From an uncultured Oscillospiraceae bacterium (GTDB lineage Bacteria; Bacillota; Clostridia; Oscillospirales; Ruminococcaceae), in the NCBI GenBank assembly GCA_947522735.1, contig CANNTZ010000060.1, positions 1 to 15,334 on the forward strand: 15,334 bases of DNA, written 5' to 3'. This document shows, piece by piece, positions 5,839-14,118 of this stretch (the stretch's first letter is position 1; the number at the start of each line of letters is the position of its first letter). The position numbers were made by a program, and so were the translations under genes. The notes beneath the pieces were generated by a model. It made no database searches and had not been told where the DNA came from. It saw nothing but the letters and a program-made list of their open reading frames with translations.

Positions 5839-5998
5839 CCGCAGCAACGTGAGGGGACAAGGGAAAAACTCAGCCGGAGGCTGGGTCCGACTCCGCGGCA
5901 AAGCGCCGCCGGCCCTCTCCTATGGGCAGAAAACGGCCCGGACAAAGGCAGGCTCGCGCACGCGGCGTTCAGATAGGCTCAAAAAAACGATAACGCAG
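5839..5998. other. Hairpin-rich non-coding stretch downstream of the glycogen operon
   Basis: No convincing gene is present. Several short dyads follow one another: CCCC/GGGG (5837-5840 with 5852-5855), CAGCC/GGCTG (5871-5875 with 5879-5883), GCGGC/GCCGC (5895-5899 with 5905-5909) and GCCC/GGGC near 5912-5926. The overlapping open frames lack family signals. The series could be a dispersed palindromic repeat, the remains of one, or a small structured RNA. Confidence 0.35.
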
Positions 5999-6023
5999 AA
6001 AAACCGTCGCAGACGACGGCTTT
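5999..6023 (-). terminator. Intrinsic terminator of the glycogen operon
   Basis: A perfect CCGTCG/CGACGG stem (6004-6009 with 6014-6019), which can extend by A-T pairs, has a four-base loop. On the minus strand it is directly followed by five T (6003-5999). It lies 63 bases after the stop codon of the last glycogen operon gene and is the clearest terminator in the window. Confidence 0.8.
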
Positions 6024-6044
6024 CCCGTGTGCATATCAACGGCC

Positions 6045-6083
6045 TTTTTCGCCGCGCGCTGCCCGGAGTTGCAGGGCGAAAAA
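6045..6083 (-). repeat. Long dyad directly after the GH13 stop codon
   Basis: TTTTTCGCC at 6045-6053 pairs perfectly with GGCGAAAAA at 6075-6083 (9 bp), and CTGC/GCAG pairing is possible inside. It begins two bases after the stop codon. On the minus strand the descending arm is A-rich and no T-run follows, so it may be a 3'-end stabilising or pausing hairpin before the true terminator at 5999-6023. Confidence 0.55.
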
Positions 6084-6085
6084 AT

Positions 6086-7795
6086 CTAATTATGAGAAAC
6101 CTCCCAGATGGCCCCCTCCGCGCGCAAAGTCACGGCGTCGCCGCCGAGAGTGCGCGTGATCTCCACCGCGCCGCCGTCAGCCCTGAGCGACAGCCTCCCG
6201 CGGCGCAGCGCCTCGTGCTCCCGTCGCAACGCGCACATTGCAAGATGCTGCGCGAAAAGCTCCGCCGCGTGCTCGCACTCGGCAAAGAACCGGCGGTTGT
6301 CCGGGTCGCCGCCGCCCTCCATACCCGCCTCGTCGCCGTAATATATGCACGGCATCCCCGGCAGAAAATGTTGCAGCGCTATCGCCGTTTTCTCCGCAGC
6401 CAGCGCCCTGTCGCCCAGCTTTTCGCGCAGCGCCGTAAGAACGCGCGGCGTATCATGCGTCGAGAGCAGCGTCATGCAGCACAGCAGCGCCTCAAACGGA
6501 TAATTCTCATATATCCGCTCCACCTTTGCGACGAAATTTTCCGGCGTCAGCTCGCCGCAGACAAATCCGAGTATGCTCTCGCGGAACGGATAATTCATCA
6601 CGCCGTCCAGCTCGCCGCCGGTGAAATAGCGTCGGAGCTCGCCGTAGCTGCGCTTGTTCGACGCGTCCTCCCAGACCTCGCCGATCACTATGCCCTCCGG
6701 ATTGAGTTGTCTGACGCGGCGGCGCAGCAGCGCAATAAATCCGTCCGGCAGCTCGTCGGCGACATCGAGCCGGAACCCCGCCGCCCCCAAGCGCATCCAG
6801 TGCGCGACGACGCTGTCCTCGCTGCGGATAACGAGGTCAAGAAAGCCGTCGTTCATCTCGTCCACGCAGGGCAGCGACCTCACGTCCCACCAGCAGTCGT
6901 AATCGTCGGGATAATGCCTGAATTTGAACCAGTCGCGGTAGCGTGAGCAGGGGTCTGACACGGCGCCGCCGCCAAATACGCCGTAGCGGTCGAAGTAGAC
7001 GCTGTTCTCGCCGACGTGCGAAAAAACGCCGTCAAGAATTATCCTTATCCCCCGCTCCGCCGCGCTTTTGCAAAGCGAGGCAAAGTCGTCCACGGTCCCA
7101 AGCATCGGATCCGGCTTCATATAGTCCGCCGTGTCATAGCGGTGGTTGGAATAGGCCTTGAATATCGGATTCAGGTATATCGTGCCCACTCCGAGCGATG
7201 CGATATAATCGAGCCTCGACTCTATCCCGCGGAAATTCCCGCCGTAAAAGTCGTTGTTCCACAGGCCGTTTTCATCCGGGCCCCTGCGCGGCGGCTCGTC
7301 CGCACAGGCGTGCAGCGTGAACGGCGTCAGCTTTTCCGAGAGGTCGCACTCGCCGAGCCTTGCAAAACGGTCGGGGAATATCTGATACAGCACCCGTCCG
7401 TAAAAGCTCTCTGGCGGCTCGTAGTCCGCCGGGATGCAACTGATTTGCCAGCGCTCGCCCTCCTCAAGGTTGGTGTCGTGGTTGCCAAGACGGTACAGCG
7501 AAAAGCGAGAGGCGGCGGTGTCAAACTCGAAAAAGTAAAAATACAGTCCGGGCTCGTAGAGCGAAAACGCGCACTCGCGGCGCTGATAACCCGCTCTTTC
7601 GGCTCCGGACACGACCTGAAGGGGGACGGTCATCGCGAAGCCGTCCTCCCTTTCCAGTCTGAGATAAAGCCTGTTCACGCCGCAGCTCACGGGATATTCT
7701 ATCCCGATGACGCAGCGCTCGTTTTCTTTTATGCAGCCGAACGGCGCTTTGAAGCGCGCGTCGAAGCTGTCGTAAAGTATCCGTCCCTCGTCCAT
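6086..7795 (-). CDS. Cytoplasmic GH13 alpha-amylase-family glycoside hydrolase
   Basis: A 569-residue enzyme with an N-terminal beta-rich domain (about 1-120, DSFDARFKAPFG) as in neopullulanase-type GH13 proteins, then a catalytic barrel starting at YQIFPDRF. Conserved regions are DGVFSH (255-260), GFRLDVADE with nucleophile Asp 344, GEVWE with acid/base Glu 373, and STHDTPR with Asp 448. No signal peptide is seen, so it acts inside the cell, probably on glycogen-derived maltodextrins; whether it cuts alpha-1,4 or also alpha-1,6 bonds cannot be decided by eye. I chose the ATG at 7795, which forms a TGATG junction with the glgP stop and has GGA at 7-base spacing; an ATG at 7807 would add four residues. 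It is the last gene of the glycogen operon and could take the debranching or oligosaccharide-trimming role, as no glgX is visible. Confidence 0.88.
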   Translation of the reverse strand: MDEGRILYDSFDARFKAPFGCIKENERCVIGIEYPVSCGVNRLYLRLEREDGFAMTVPLQVVSGAERAGYQRRECAFSLYEPGLYFYFFEFDTAASRFSLYRLGNHDTNLEEGERWQISCIPADYEPPESFYGRVLYQIFPDRFARLGECDLSEKLTPFTLHACADEPPRRGPDENGLWNNDFYGGNFRGIESRLDYIASLGVGTIYLNPIFKAYSNHRYDTADYMKPDPMLGTVDDFASLCKSAAERGIRIILDGVFSHVGENSVYFDRYGVFGGGAVSDPCSRYRDWFKFRHYPDDYDCWWDVRSLPCVDEMNDGFLDLVIRSEDSVVAHWMRLGAAGFRLDVADELPDGFIALLRRRVRQLNPEGIVIGEVWEDASNKRSYGELRRYFTGGELDGVMNYPFRESILGFVCGELTPENFVAKVERIYENYPFEALLCCMTLLSTHDTPRVLTALREKLGDRALAAEKTAIALQHFLPGMPCIYYGDEAGMEGGGDPDNRRFFAECEHAAELFAQHLAMCALRREHEALRRGRLSLRADGGAVEITRTLGGDAVTLRAEGAIWEVSHN

Positions 7796-10197
7796 CAGAG
7801 GTTCCATATCTTCACGGCGTACTCTTTTACGGCGCGATCGGCCGAGAACACTCCCGCCTTGGCAATGTTTACGAGCGAGCGCCTTGCAAAGCCGCGGCGA
7901 TCTGCGTAGGCGGCGGTGATATCGTTCTGTGCGCGGACGTAGTCGGTGAAGTCCGCCATCGACATATACGCGTCGGCGGGCGCGTTGCCGCCCTGAAGCA
8001 GCGAGTAGACGATATCGTCGAAGCGGTTGCCGCCGATGCCGCTCATCAGCATATCCACGACCGCCTTGAGCTGCGGGTCGCGGTTGATGTATTCAATAGG
8101 ATGATATCCGCTGCGCCACAGCGCCTCAACCTCCTCCGCAGTCATGCCGAAGAGGAACATGTTGTCGTCGCCGACGGCGTCGTGTATCTCCACGTTTGCG
8201 CCGTCCAGCGTGCCGAGGGTGACGGCGCCGTTTATCATCAGCTTCATGTTTCCGGTGCCGCTCGCCTCCTTTCCGGCGATGGATATCTGCTCGGAAATAT
8301 CGGCGGCCGGGATTATGATCTCGGCGAGCGAGACCTTGTAATCCTCAAGGAACACCACCTTGAGCTTGTCGCGGGTCTGCGGATCGGAGTTGACGACGTC
8401 GGCTATCTTGCATATCAGTCGTATGATCTGCTTTGCCATGACGTAGCCCGCCGACGCCTTTGCGGCAAAGATGAAGGTGCGCGGCCGGAACTCCGCCTGC
8501 GGGTCGCTCTTGATGGTGATATACATGTGAAGTATCTGGAGTGCGTTAAGCAACTGGCGCTTGTATTCGTGCAGACGCTTGATCTGGACGTCGAAGACGG
8601 AATCCGGATCCACGATTATGCCGTTTGCCTTTTCGATATAGGCGGCAAGGCGCTTCTTGTTTGCGCGCTTGATGCGGTTGAGCTTGTCGAGCGCCTGACT
8701 GTCGTTGTAATATTGCAGCAGCTTTTCCAGCTCGAAGCTGTCCTTGCGGAAGCCTTCGCCGATAAGCTCGTCGAGATATGACGAGAGCTGCGGGTTGGAC
8801 TGGCAGAGCCAGCGGCGATAGGCGATTCCGTTGGTGACATTGGTGAAGCGGGAGTTGTCCATGACGAAGTAGTCATGAAAGATGCTGTCCTCAAGTATCT
8901 GCGTGTGCAGCCTTGAGACGCCGTTGACCATGTGGCAGCAGGCAAGACAGAGGTTCGCCATGCGCACCTCGCCGTTCGCGATTACCGCCATATATTCAAG
9001 CTTTGGGCGATCTTCGCCATAAAAATCGCGCAGCCTCAGCATCAACCGGCGGTTGATCTCGCTGGTGATCTGATATATTCGCGGAAGCTGCTCGGAGTAG
9101 AGCGATTCGCTCCAGCGTTCGAGCGCCTCGGACATGACGGTATGGTTGGTGTAGGAAAGCGTGCGGCAGGTGATATCCCACGCACGGTCCCAGTCGTAGT
9201 CGTGCTCGTCCACGAGTATGCGCATAAGCTCCGGGACGCAGAGCGCCGGATGCGTGTCGTTGATGTGTATCGCAACCTGCTCCGGCAGTTTGTCCAGGCT
9301 GTCGTGCTTTCTGAGATATTCGTTCACGATGCTCTGCATCGACGCCGAGACCAGCAGATACTGCTGTTTTAGGCGCAGCCGCTTGCCCTCGATGTGGTCG
9401 TCGGCGGGATAGAGCACCTTTGATATGACCTCCGCCATCGTCTCCTGCTCCAGCGCCTTGGCGTATTCGCCGCGCGAGAACGCCGACATATCAAAGCAGT
9501 TCGGCGATTTTGCCTCCCACAGCGTCAGCTTGTTGACGGCGTTGCTTCTGTAGCCTGAGATATACATATCGTAAGGCACCGCCATGACGGTGCTATAGCC
9601 GACGTGATCGACGCGGTAGCGCCCGTCCGAGTCAAAGCGTCCGACCGCCTCGCCGCCGAAGCGCACCTGCACCGCGTCGTCATAGCGCGGCACCAGCCAC
9701 ACGCCGCCGTTGCCGAGCCAGTCGTCCGGAAATTCCATCTGCCAGCCGTCCACTATCTTCTGGCGGAAGATGCCAAACTCGTATTTTATCGAAAACCCGG
9801 TACACATATAGTCCAGCCCCGACGCTGCGTCCATGTAGCAGGACGCAAGCCGTCCGAGTCCGCCGTTGCCAAGTCCGGCGTCCGGCTCTATGGCGTAGAG
9901 GCGGTCGAGATTTTTGCCCGCCTCCTTGACTATCGCGCGCATCTCCTCCTCAATTCCAAGGTTGAACAGGTTGTTGTGCAGGGACGTGCCGACGAGAAAC
10001 TCCATCGACATATAATACACGCGCTTGGCGCTTTCGGGACGGCTCTTTGCGAAATCGTGGTTCTTTTCTACAAGCAGCTCACGCACGGCGATGCACACCG
10101 CGCGGTATACCTCCATCTCGGAGGCGTCGGCAAGCGTGCAGCCAAAGTTCTGCATACACGCCGTTTCGGTCTGTTTTTTAAGCGTTTCCGGCTTCAT
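7795..10197 (-). CDS. glgP: Glycogen/maltodextrin phosphorylase
   Basis: An 800-residue GT35 phosphorylase of normal length, releasing glucose 1-phosphate from the non-reducing ends of glycogen with inorganic phosphate. It shows SMEFLVG (64-70), the glycine-rich DAGLGNGGLGRLASC segment (106-120), HINDTHPAL (311-319), the KRLHEYKRQLLNAL segment (540-553) and the cofactor motif EASGTGNMKLMINGA (644-658), in which Lys 652 would bind pyridoxal phosphate. An N-terminal extension of the animal regulatory type is not evident, as usual for bacterial enzymes. It starts 32 bases after glgA, with a purine-rich AAGGGAA as the likely but distant ribosome binding site. Its stop codon overlaps the GH13 start, so the two degradative enzymes are probably made together. 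Being in the synthesis operon implies storage and mobilisation share transcription, with control at enzyme level. Confidence 0.96.
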   Translation of the reverse strand: MKPETLKKQTETACMQNFGCTLADASEMEVYRAVCIAVRELLVEKNHDFAKSRPESAKRVYYMSMEFLVGTSLHNNLFNLGIEEEMRAIVKEAGKNLDRLYAIEPDAGLGNGGLGRLASCYMDAASGLDYMCTGFSIKYEFGIFRQKIVDGWQMEFPDDWLGNGGVWLVPRYDDAVQVRFGGEAVGRFDSDGRYRVDHVGYSTVMAVPYDMYISGYRSNAVNKLTLWEAKSPNCFDMSAFSRGEYAKALEQETMAEVISKVLYPADDHIEGKRLRLKQQYLLVSASMQSIVNEYLRKHDSLDKLPEQVAIHINDTHPALCVPELMRILVDEHDYDWDRAWDITCRTLSYTNHTVMSEALERWSESLYSEQLPRIYQITSEINRRLMLRLRDFYGEDRPKLEYMAVIANGEVRMANLCLACCHMVNGVSRLHTQILEDSIFHDYFVMDNSRFTNVTNGIAYRRWLCQSNPQLSSYLDELIGEGFRKDSFELEKLLQYYNDSQALDKLNRIKRANKKRLAAYIEKANGIIVDPDSVFDVQIKRLHEYKRQLLNALQILHMYITIKSDPQAEFRPRTFIFAAKASAGYVMAKQIIRLICKIADVVNSDPQTRDKLKVVFLEDYKVSLAEIIIPAADISEQISIAGKEASGTGNMKLMINGAVTLGTLDGANVEIHDAVGDDNMFLFGMTAEEVEALWRSGYHPIEYINRDPQLKAVVDMLMSGIGGNRFDDIVYSLLQGGNAPADAYMSMADFTDYVRAQNDITAAYADRRGFARRSLVNIAKAGVFSADRAVKEYAVKIWNL

Positions 10198-10229
10198 CTA
10201 TCTGTTTGTTCCCTTCACTTCTTGTTTTT

Positions 10230-11654
10230 TCAAAGCAGGCTCTCATAAAGCCTCTCGTATTTGCGCACCGGCTTATCCCAACTGAAATCCCGCCGCATGT
10301 TGTGTAGCTGCATCGCCTCGAAGGCCGGGTGCTCCTCACGGTAAAGCGCGGCGCAGCGCTCGACGGCGCGCAGCAGCTCTCCCGTGGTGTAGTCCACAAA
10401 GGTGAACCCGCTGCCGGTCTTTTTCTCCGGGTCATATGCCGGGACGGTGTCCTTGAGTCCGCCCGTCTCACGCACCACCGGCACGCAGCCATAGCGCATC
10501 GCAACCATCTGCGATAAACCGCACGGCTCGCTGAGAGACGGCATTAGGAAGATGTCGGCCGCGGCGTACATCTGGCTTGCCAGCTCCGCATCAAAGGCGA
10601 TGCAGGCGGCCATTTTCCCGGGATGGCGCTCCGCAGCCGCTCTGAACGCGTCCTCAAAGCACTTGTCGCCGGTTCCGAGCACCGCAAGCTGAACTCCGCC
10701 GCCGATGACGCCGTCTATCGCCTCCGCGGCGATATCCATCCCCTTGTGCCTCACAAGACGGCTGATAATTACCGCCAGCGGCTGCTTCTCACTGGGGTTG
10801 AGCCGCAGCTTTTCCTGCAAAAATAGCTTGTTGCGGCGCTTTGGCGCGAGCTTGTCGCTGTAGTTCATGAACAGCGCGGGATCTGTTGCGGGGTCGAATG
10901 CCGCGGTATCGATACCGTTGAGTATCCCGTGCAGCTTCGCCCTGTTGTCGCGCAGGATGTGGTGCAGGCCGGAGGAATAAAACTCATCCATTATCTGCTG
11001 CGCGTAGGTCTCCGAGACGGTGGTCACTGCGTCGGACGCGACTATCGCGCCCTTCATCAGATTGACGCAGCCGTCGTATTCCAGCGTCTGCGCGCCGCCA
11101 AGCCCCAGCACCTCGGCTGCAAATTCCATCGGCATTTTTCCCTGATATTCGATGTTGTGTATCGTGAACACGGTGCGCACGCCGTTATACTGCGGATAGA
11201 ATCGGCGCAGGAATACGGGGATGAGCGCAGTCTGCCAGTCGTTGCAGTGGATTATATCCGGCACAAAGCCTGTCGCACCCATCGCGTCGATGACCGCGCG
11301 ACTGAAAAAGGCAAATCGCTCGCCGTCGTCGTAGTTGCCGTAGATATAGCCGTCTGCGCGCGAAAAGTAGTATTCGTTGTCGATGAAGTAGTATTCCGGG
11401 TTGCGCCCGCCGCGTCCGTAGCGGAATATCCCGTTATACTGGTTTCGCCAGCCGAGCTGCGTGCGCGTGTCGGTCAGATATTGCAGCTCCGGAATGAATT
11501 TCATGTTGTACTTGACGTTACCGTACAGCGGGATGAACACCCTGACCTCGTGCCCGGCCGCCGCCAGAGCCTTCGGCAGGGCGTAAGCCACATCGCCCAG
11601 TCCGCCGGTCTTGACGAACGGGGCCGCCTCGCTTACAGCAAAAAGTATCTTCAT
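10230..11654 (-). CDS. glgA: Glycogen synthase (ADP-glucose type)
   Basis: A 474-residue GT5 glycosyltransferase that transfers glucose from ADP-glucose to the growing alpha-1,4-glucan. The GT-B fold is evident: N-terminal KTGGLGDV (15-22) for ADP-glucose binding, HCNDWQTAL (136-144), TIHNIEYQG with His 166, SRLVRHKG with Arg 299 and Lys 304 at positions matching the catalytic Arg/Lys of the Escherichia coli enzyme, and the C-terminal EPCGLSQM motif with Glu 376. Length and motif order are normal. The ATG overlaps the glgD stop in an ATGA arrangement, with GGGAG 8 bases upstream inside glgD, so translation of GlgA is probably coupled to that of GlgD. The substrate supplier (GlgC/GlgD) lies directly upstream and the phosphorylase directly downstream. 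Confidence 0.96.
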   Translation of the reverse strand: MKILFAVSEAAPFVKTGGLGDVAYALPKALAAAGHEVRVFIPLYGNVKYNMKFIPELQYLTDTRTQLGWRNQYNGIFRYGRGGRNPEYYFIDNEYYFSRADGYIYGNYDDGERFAFFSRAVIDAMGATGFVPDIIHCNDWQTALIPVFLRRFYPQYNGVRTVFTIHNIEYQGKMPMEFAAEVLGLGGAQTLEYDGCVNLMKGAIVASDAVTTVSETYAQQIMDEFYSSGLHHILRDNRAKLHGILNGIDTAAFDPATDPALFMNYSDKLAPKRRNKLFLQEKLRLNPSEKQPLAVIISRLVRHKGMDIAAEAIDGVIGGGVQLAVLGTGDKCFEDAFRAAAERHPGKMAACIAFDAELASQMYAAADIFLMPSLSEPCGLSQMVAMRYGCVPVVRETGGLKDTVPAYDPEKKTGSGFTFVDYTTGELLRAVERCAALYREEHPAFEAMQLHNMRRDFSWDKPVRKYERLYESLL

Positions 11655-12766
11655 ATGATCTCTCCCTTGGATATGATTATCGGGCTGTGCGGCGCGCCGG
11701 TTATCCTCCGGCGCTCTGTGACGGTCGCCTGCTTGTCGATGATGGCGTTCTCTACCACCGCTCCCGCGCTTATCACGCAGCCCGCCATGATTATCGAATT
11801 TTTAACCACTGCTCCCCTTTCGATCACAACTCCGCGGAACAGCACCGAGTTCTCAACCGCTCCATATATCTTGCAGCCGTCGGCTATAAGGCAGTCAGAG
11901 ACGACGGAGTCCTCGCCGTAATAGACCGGCACCTCGTCGCGCACGGTTGTATACACCGGCGCCTCCGGGCGGAAAAGCTCGTTGCGCACCCATTCCTCCT
12001 TCATGCTCAGGCTGTTGGAATAATACTCCGGTATCGTGCGGTTGCGCATGAAGAAGCGGTCAAACTGATAAAGCCCGAGGGTAATCGTCTTACGGTTGAA
12101 GCCATGCTGGATGAAGTCGCGTTCGAGGTGGTGCAGCCCCATCGCCGCCAGCTCCAGCACCTTGCCTATCAGCAGCTCGCGCCGGATGACGTACATGCCC
12201 AACGAGGCGTACTGTCCGCGCCGCGCGGCGTAGTTGAGATAGACCACGGATACGTTTTTGCCGTCGGAGGAATCAAACGCCAGCTCCGACGCGTTGCTGT
12301 CGTTCTCGCCCATTTTCGCGGCGACGATAGTGATATCGCGCCCTGAATCGACGTGCGCCTGTACGACGCTCTTGAAATCGATGTTACAGATAGTGTCCGC
12401 GTCGGCCAGCACGACGTAGTCTGTCTTTTTGTCCTCAAGGAAGGTCAGCGCCGCGCGCAGCTCCTCTACCTTGCCGCGATAGCCGCCGTTGTTTCCGGAG
12501 AGGAACGGCGGTATCAGCATCAGCCCCCCGCGCTTGCGGTTGAGATCCCAGTCCTGACAGGAGCCGAGATGGTCTATCAGCGATTTGTAGTTGTATTTGG
12601 TAATCACTCCGATATCGGTGATGTCGGAATTGACCATATTGGACAGGACAAAATCTATCTGGCGGTAACGCCCGCCAAACGGCAGCGACGCCACAGTGCG
12701 GTTGCGCGTGAGCTGATCCAGCCCGTCGCTGTATATCTCGGAAAAAATCAGACCCGCAGTCTTCAT
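11651..12766 (-). CDS. glgD: GlgD, regulatory-type subunit of ADP-glucose pyrophosphorylase
   Basis: A 371-residue GlgC-like protein with a nucleotidyltransferase domain (about 1-250) and a left-handed beta-helix C-terminus of hexapeptide-like repeats (DSVVSDCLIADGCKI, then GAVVKNSIIMAGCVI). It retains LPFGGRYRQIDFVLSN (28-43), but the N-terminal glycine-rich GGxGxR loop is replaced by LIFSEIYSDGLDQL, and where GlgC has SGDH it reads ADAD (121-124). This loss is characteristic of GlgD, which has little activity alone and in Firmicutes forms a mixed complex with GlgC that changes its activity. The start has AGGAG with 9-base spacing, 34 bases after glgC, and the 3' end overlaps glgA by four bases. 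The paired glgC-glgD arrangement supports a Firmicutes origin. Confidence 0.95.
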   Translation of the reverse strand: MKTAGLIFSEIYSDGLDQLTRNRTVASLPFGGRYRQIDFVLSNMVNSDITDIGVITKYNYKSLIDHLGSCQDWDLNRKRGGLMLIPPFLSGNNGGYRGKVEELRAALTFLEDKKTDYVVLADADTICNIDFKSVVQAHVDSGRDITIVAAKMGENDSNASELAFDSSDGKNVSVVYLNYAARRGQYASLGMYVIRRELLIGKVLELAAMGLHHLERDFIQHGFNRKTITLGLYQFDRFFMRNRTIPEYYSNSLSMKEEWVRNELFRPEAPVYTTVRDEVPVYYGEDSVVSDCLIADGCKIYGAVENSVLFRGVVIERGAVVKNSIIMAGCVISAGAVVENAIIDKQATVTERRRITGAPHSPIIISKGEII

Positions 12767-12800
12767 AATCTCATTCTCCTCACTTTCAACTTCGCCGCCG

Positions 12801-13985
12801 TCATATTATCGTGCCCGGCTCCACCGTCGCGCCCTGAGCTATCGTCTTGTCGTTGCCGACGACGCCGATCTTCAGCTCGCCGTCCAACCTGTCCGCTCCG
12901 ACCGCCGCATCGCGTCCGACGGTGCAGCGCTCGCCGATTATGGCGTACCGCACCTGCGCGCCCGCCTGTATCACGGCGTCCGGCATGACCACCGTGTTTT
13001 CCACCACCGCGCCCTCCTCGACGCGGCAGCCTGTGGAGATTACCGAATTGACGACGCTTCCACGTATCACGCAGCCCTCCGCTATCATTGAGTTGCGCAC
13101 CGTCGAGCCCCTGGCGACAATGCAGGGCGGCTGCGCGTAGTTCCGGGAATAGGTACGAAAGCCCTCCGGCGCGTTCACCGCCATCGGCTTTGCGGGGTCG
13201 ATGAGATCCATGTTCGCCTGCCAAAGGCTTTCAAGCGTGCCGACATCCCGCCAGTAGCCGTCGAAGGTGTAGGCGTAGAGAGCGCGCCCGTCGCGCAGCA
13301 GCGCCGGAATGACGTCTTTGCCGAAATCGTTGGAGGAGCCGGGCGTCGCCTCGTCGTCGATGAGATAGCGTCTGAGGGTGTCCCAGTTGAATATGTACAC
13401 TCCCATCGACGCCAGATTGCTCTTCGGCACCTTCGGCTTTTCCTCAAATTGGATTATGCGCCCGGTGTTGTCGGTGCTCATGATGCCCATTCGCGGCGCG
13501 TCGGCCAGCGGCACCGTTCTGACGGCTATGGTGCACTCGGCGTCCCTCCTGCGGTGGAAATCCAGCATCCGTGCGTAGTCCATCTTATACACATGATCGC
13601 CGGAAAGGATGACGACGTGCTTCGGATTATAGCGCTCGATGAAAGGCAGATTCTGATAGATCGCGTTTGCCGTGCCCTTGTACCACATGTTGTCCCTCGC
13701 TGTGGTATACGGCGGCAGAATGTGGACGCCGCCGAAATTGCGGTTCAGGTCCCACGGCTGTCCGTTGCCGATGTAATCGTTCAGCTCCAGCGGCTGATAC
13801 TGCGTTAGTATGCCGACGGTGTCTATTCCGGAGTTGACGCAGTTGGACAGGGAATAGTCGATTATACGGTACTTCCCGCCAAACGGCACCGCCGGCTTTG
13901 CCGTGTGCTCCGTCAGCACATGCAGGCGGCTGCCCTGTCCTCCCGCCAGCAGCATTGCTATACACTCTTTTCTTCGGACTGTCAT
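12801..13985 (-). CDS. glgC: Glucose-1-phosphate adenylyltransferase, catalytic subunit
   Basis: A 394-residue ADP-glucose pyrophosphorylase, forming ADP-glucose from glucose 1-phosphate and ATP, the committed step of glycogen synthesis. All catalytic signatures are intact: GGQGSR (15-20), PAVPFGGKYRIIDYSLSN (31-48), WYKGTANAIYQN (101-112), SGDHVYKMDY with Asp 130 (equivalent to the catalytic Asp 142 of the E. coli enzyme), FEEKP with Lys 183 for glucose-1-phosphate binding, and DVGTLESLWQAN. The C-terminus is a left-handed beta-helix. The ATG at 13985 matches the family start; its ribosome binding site is poor (GGTGAAG). It follows glgB after 132 bases containing a hairpin, the largest gap in the operon, so its expression may be adjusted separately. 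The enzyme is usually allosterically regulated; the effectors cannot be read from the sequence. Confidence 0.96.
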   Translation of the reverse strand: MTVRRKECIAMLLAGGQGSRLHVLTEHTAKPAVPFGGKYRIIDYSLSNCVNSGIDTVGILTQYQPLELNDYIGNGQPWDLNRNFGGVHILPPYTTARDNMWYKGTANAIYQNLPFIERYNPKHVVILSGDHVYKMDYARMLDFHRRRDAECTIAVRTVPLADAPRMGIMSTDNTGRIIQFEEKPKVPKSNLASMGVYIFNWDTLRRYLIDDEATPGSSNDFGKDVIPALLRDGRALYAYTFDGYWRDVGTLESLWQANMDLIDPAKPMAVNAPEGFRTYSRNYAQPPCIVARGSTVRNSMIAEGCVIRGSVVNSVISTGCRVEEGAVVENTVVMPDAVIQAGAQVRYAIIGERCTVGRDAAVGADRLDGELKIGVVGNDKTIAQGATVEPGTII

Positions 13986-14052
13986 AATGCTTCACCACGA
14001 CCTGATCCTCAGGCGTTCCTTTCCTTGAGAATTGTTATGCCGGTTACATAAA

Positions 14053-14080
14053 CAGCCTGAGGCCCCGCCTCAAACCGCTG
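14053..14080 (-). other. Hairpin in the glgB-glgC gap
   Basis: TGAGGC/GCCTCA (14058-14063 with 14067-14072) forms a 6-bp stem with a three-base loop, and CAGC/GCTG (14053-14056 with 14077-14080) can close it outside. Only TTTAT follows on the minus strand, so full termination is unlikely. It could attenuate or stabilise the transcript between glgB and glgC. I found no convincing internal promoter in the gap. Confidence 0.4.
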
Positions 14081-14118
14081 CTTTTGAAAAGTCTTGAAGC
14101 TCCGCACGGGACATTCCG

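Noticed and set aside
5849..6946. A 365-codon plus-strand frame crossing the intergenic region and the 3' half of the GH13 gene
   Set aside because: It is very Arg/Ala-rich with no recognisable domain, and it runs across a terminator and the antisense strand of a clear enzyme.
14001..14013. Small CCTGA/TCAGG hairpin upstream of glgC as a translational switch
   Set aside because: It lies 16 or more bases before the start codon and does not cover the likely ribosome binding site; a 5-bp stem of this kind is common by chance.
14000..14118. An internal promoter for glgC in the glgB-glgC gap
   Set aside because: The best pair (TTGAGG, 17 bases, TATGTA) matches the consensus poorly and overlaps the hairpin.
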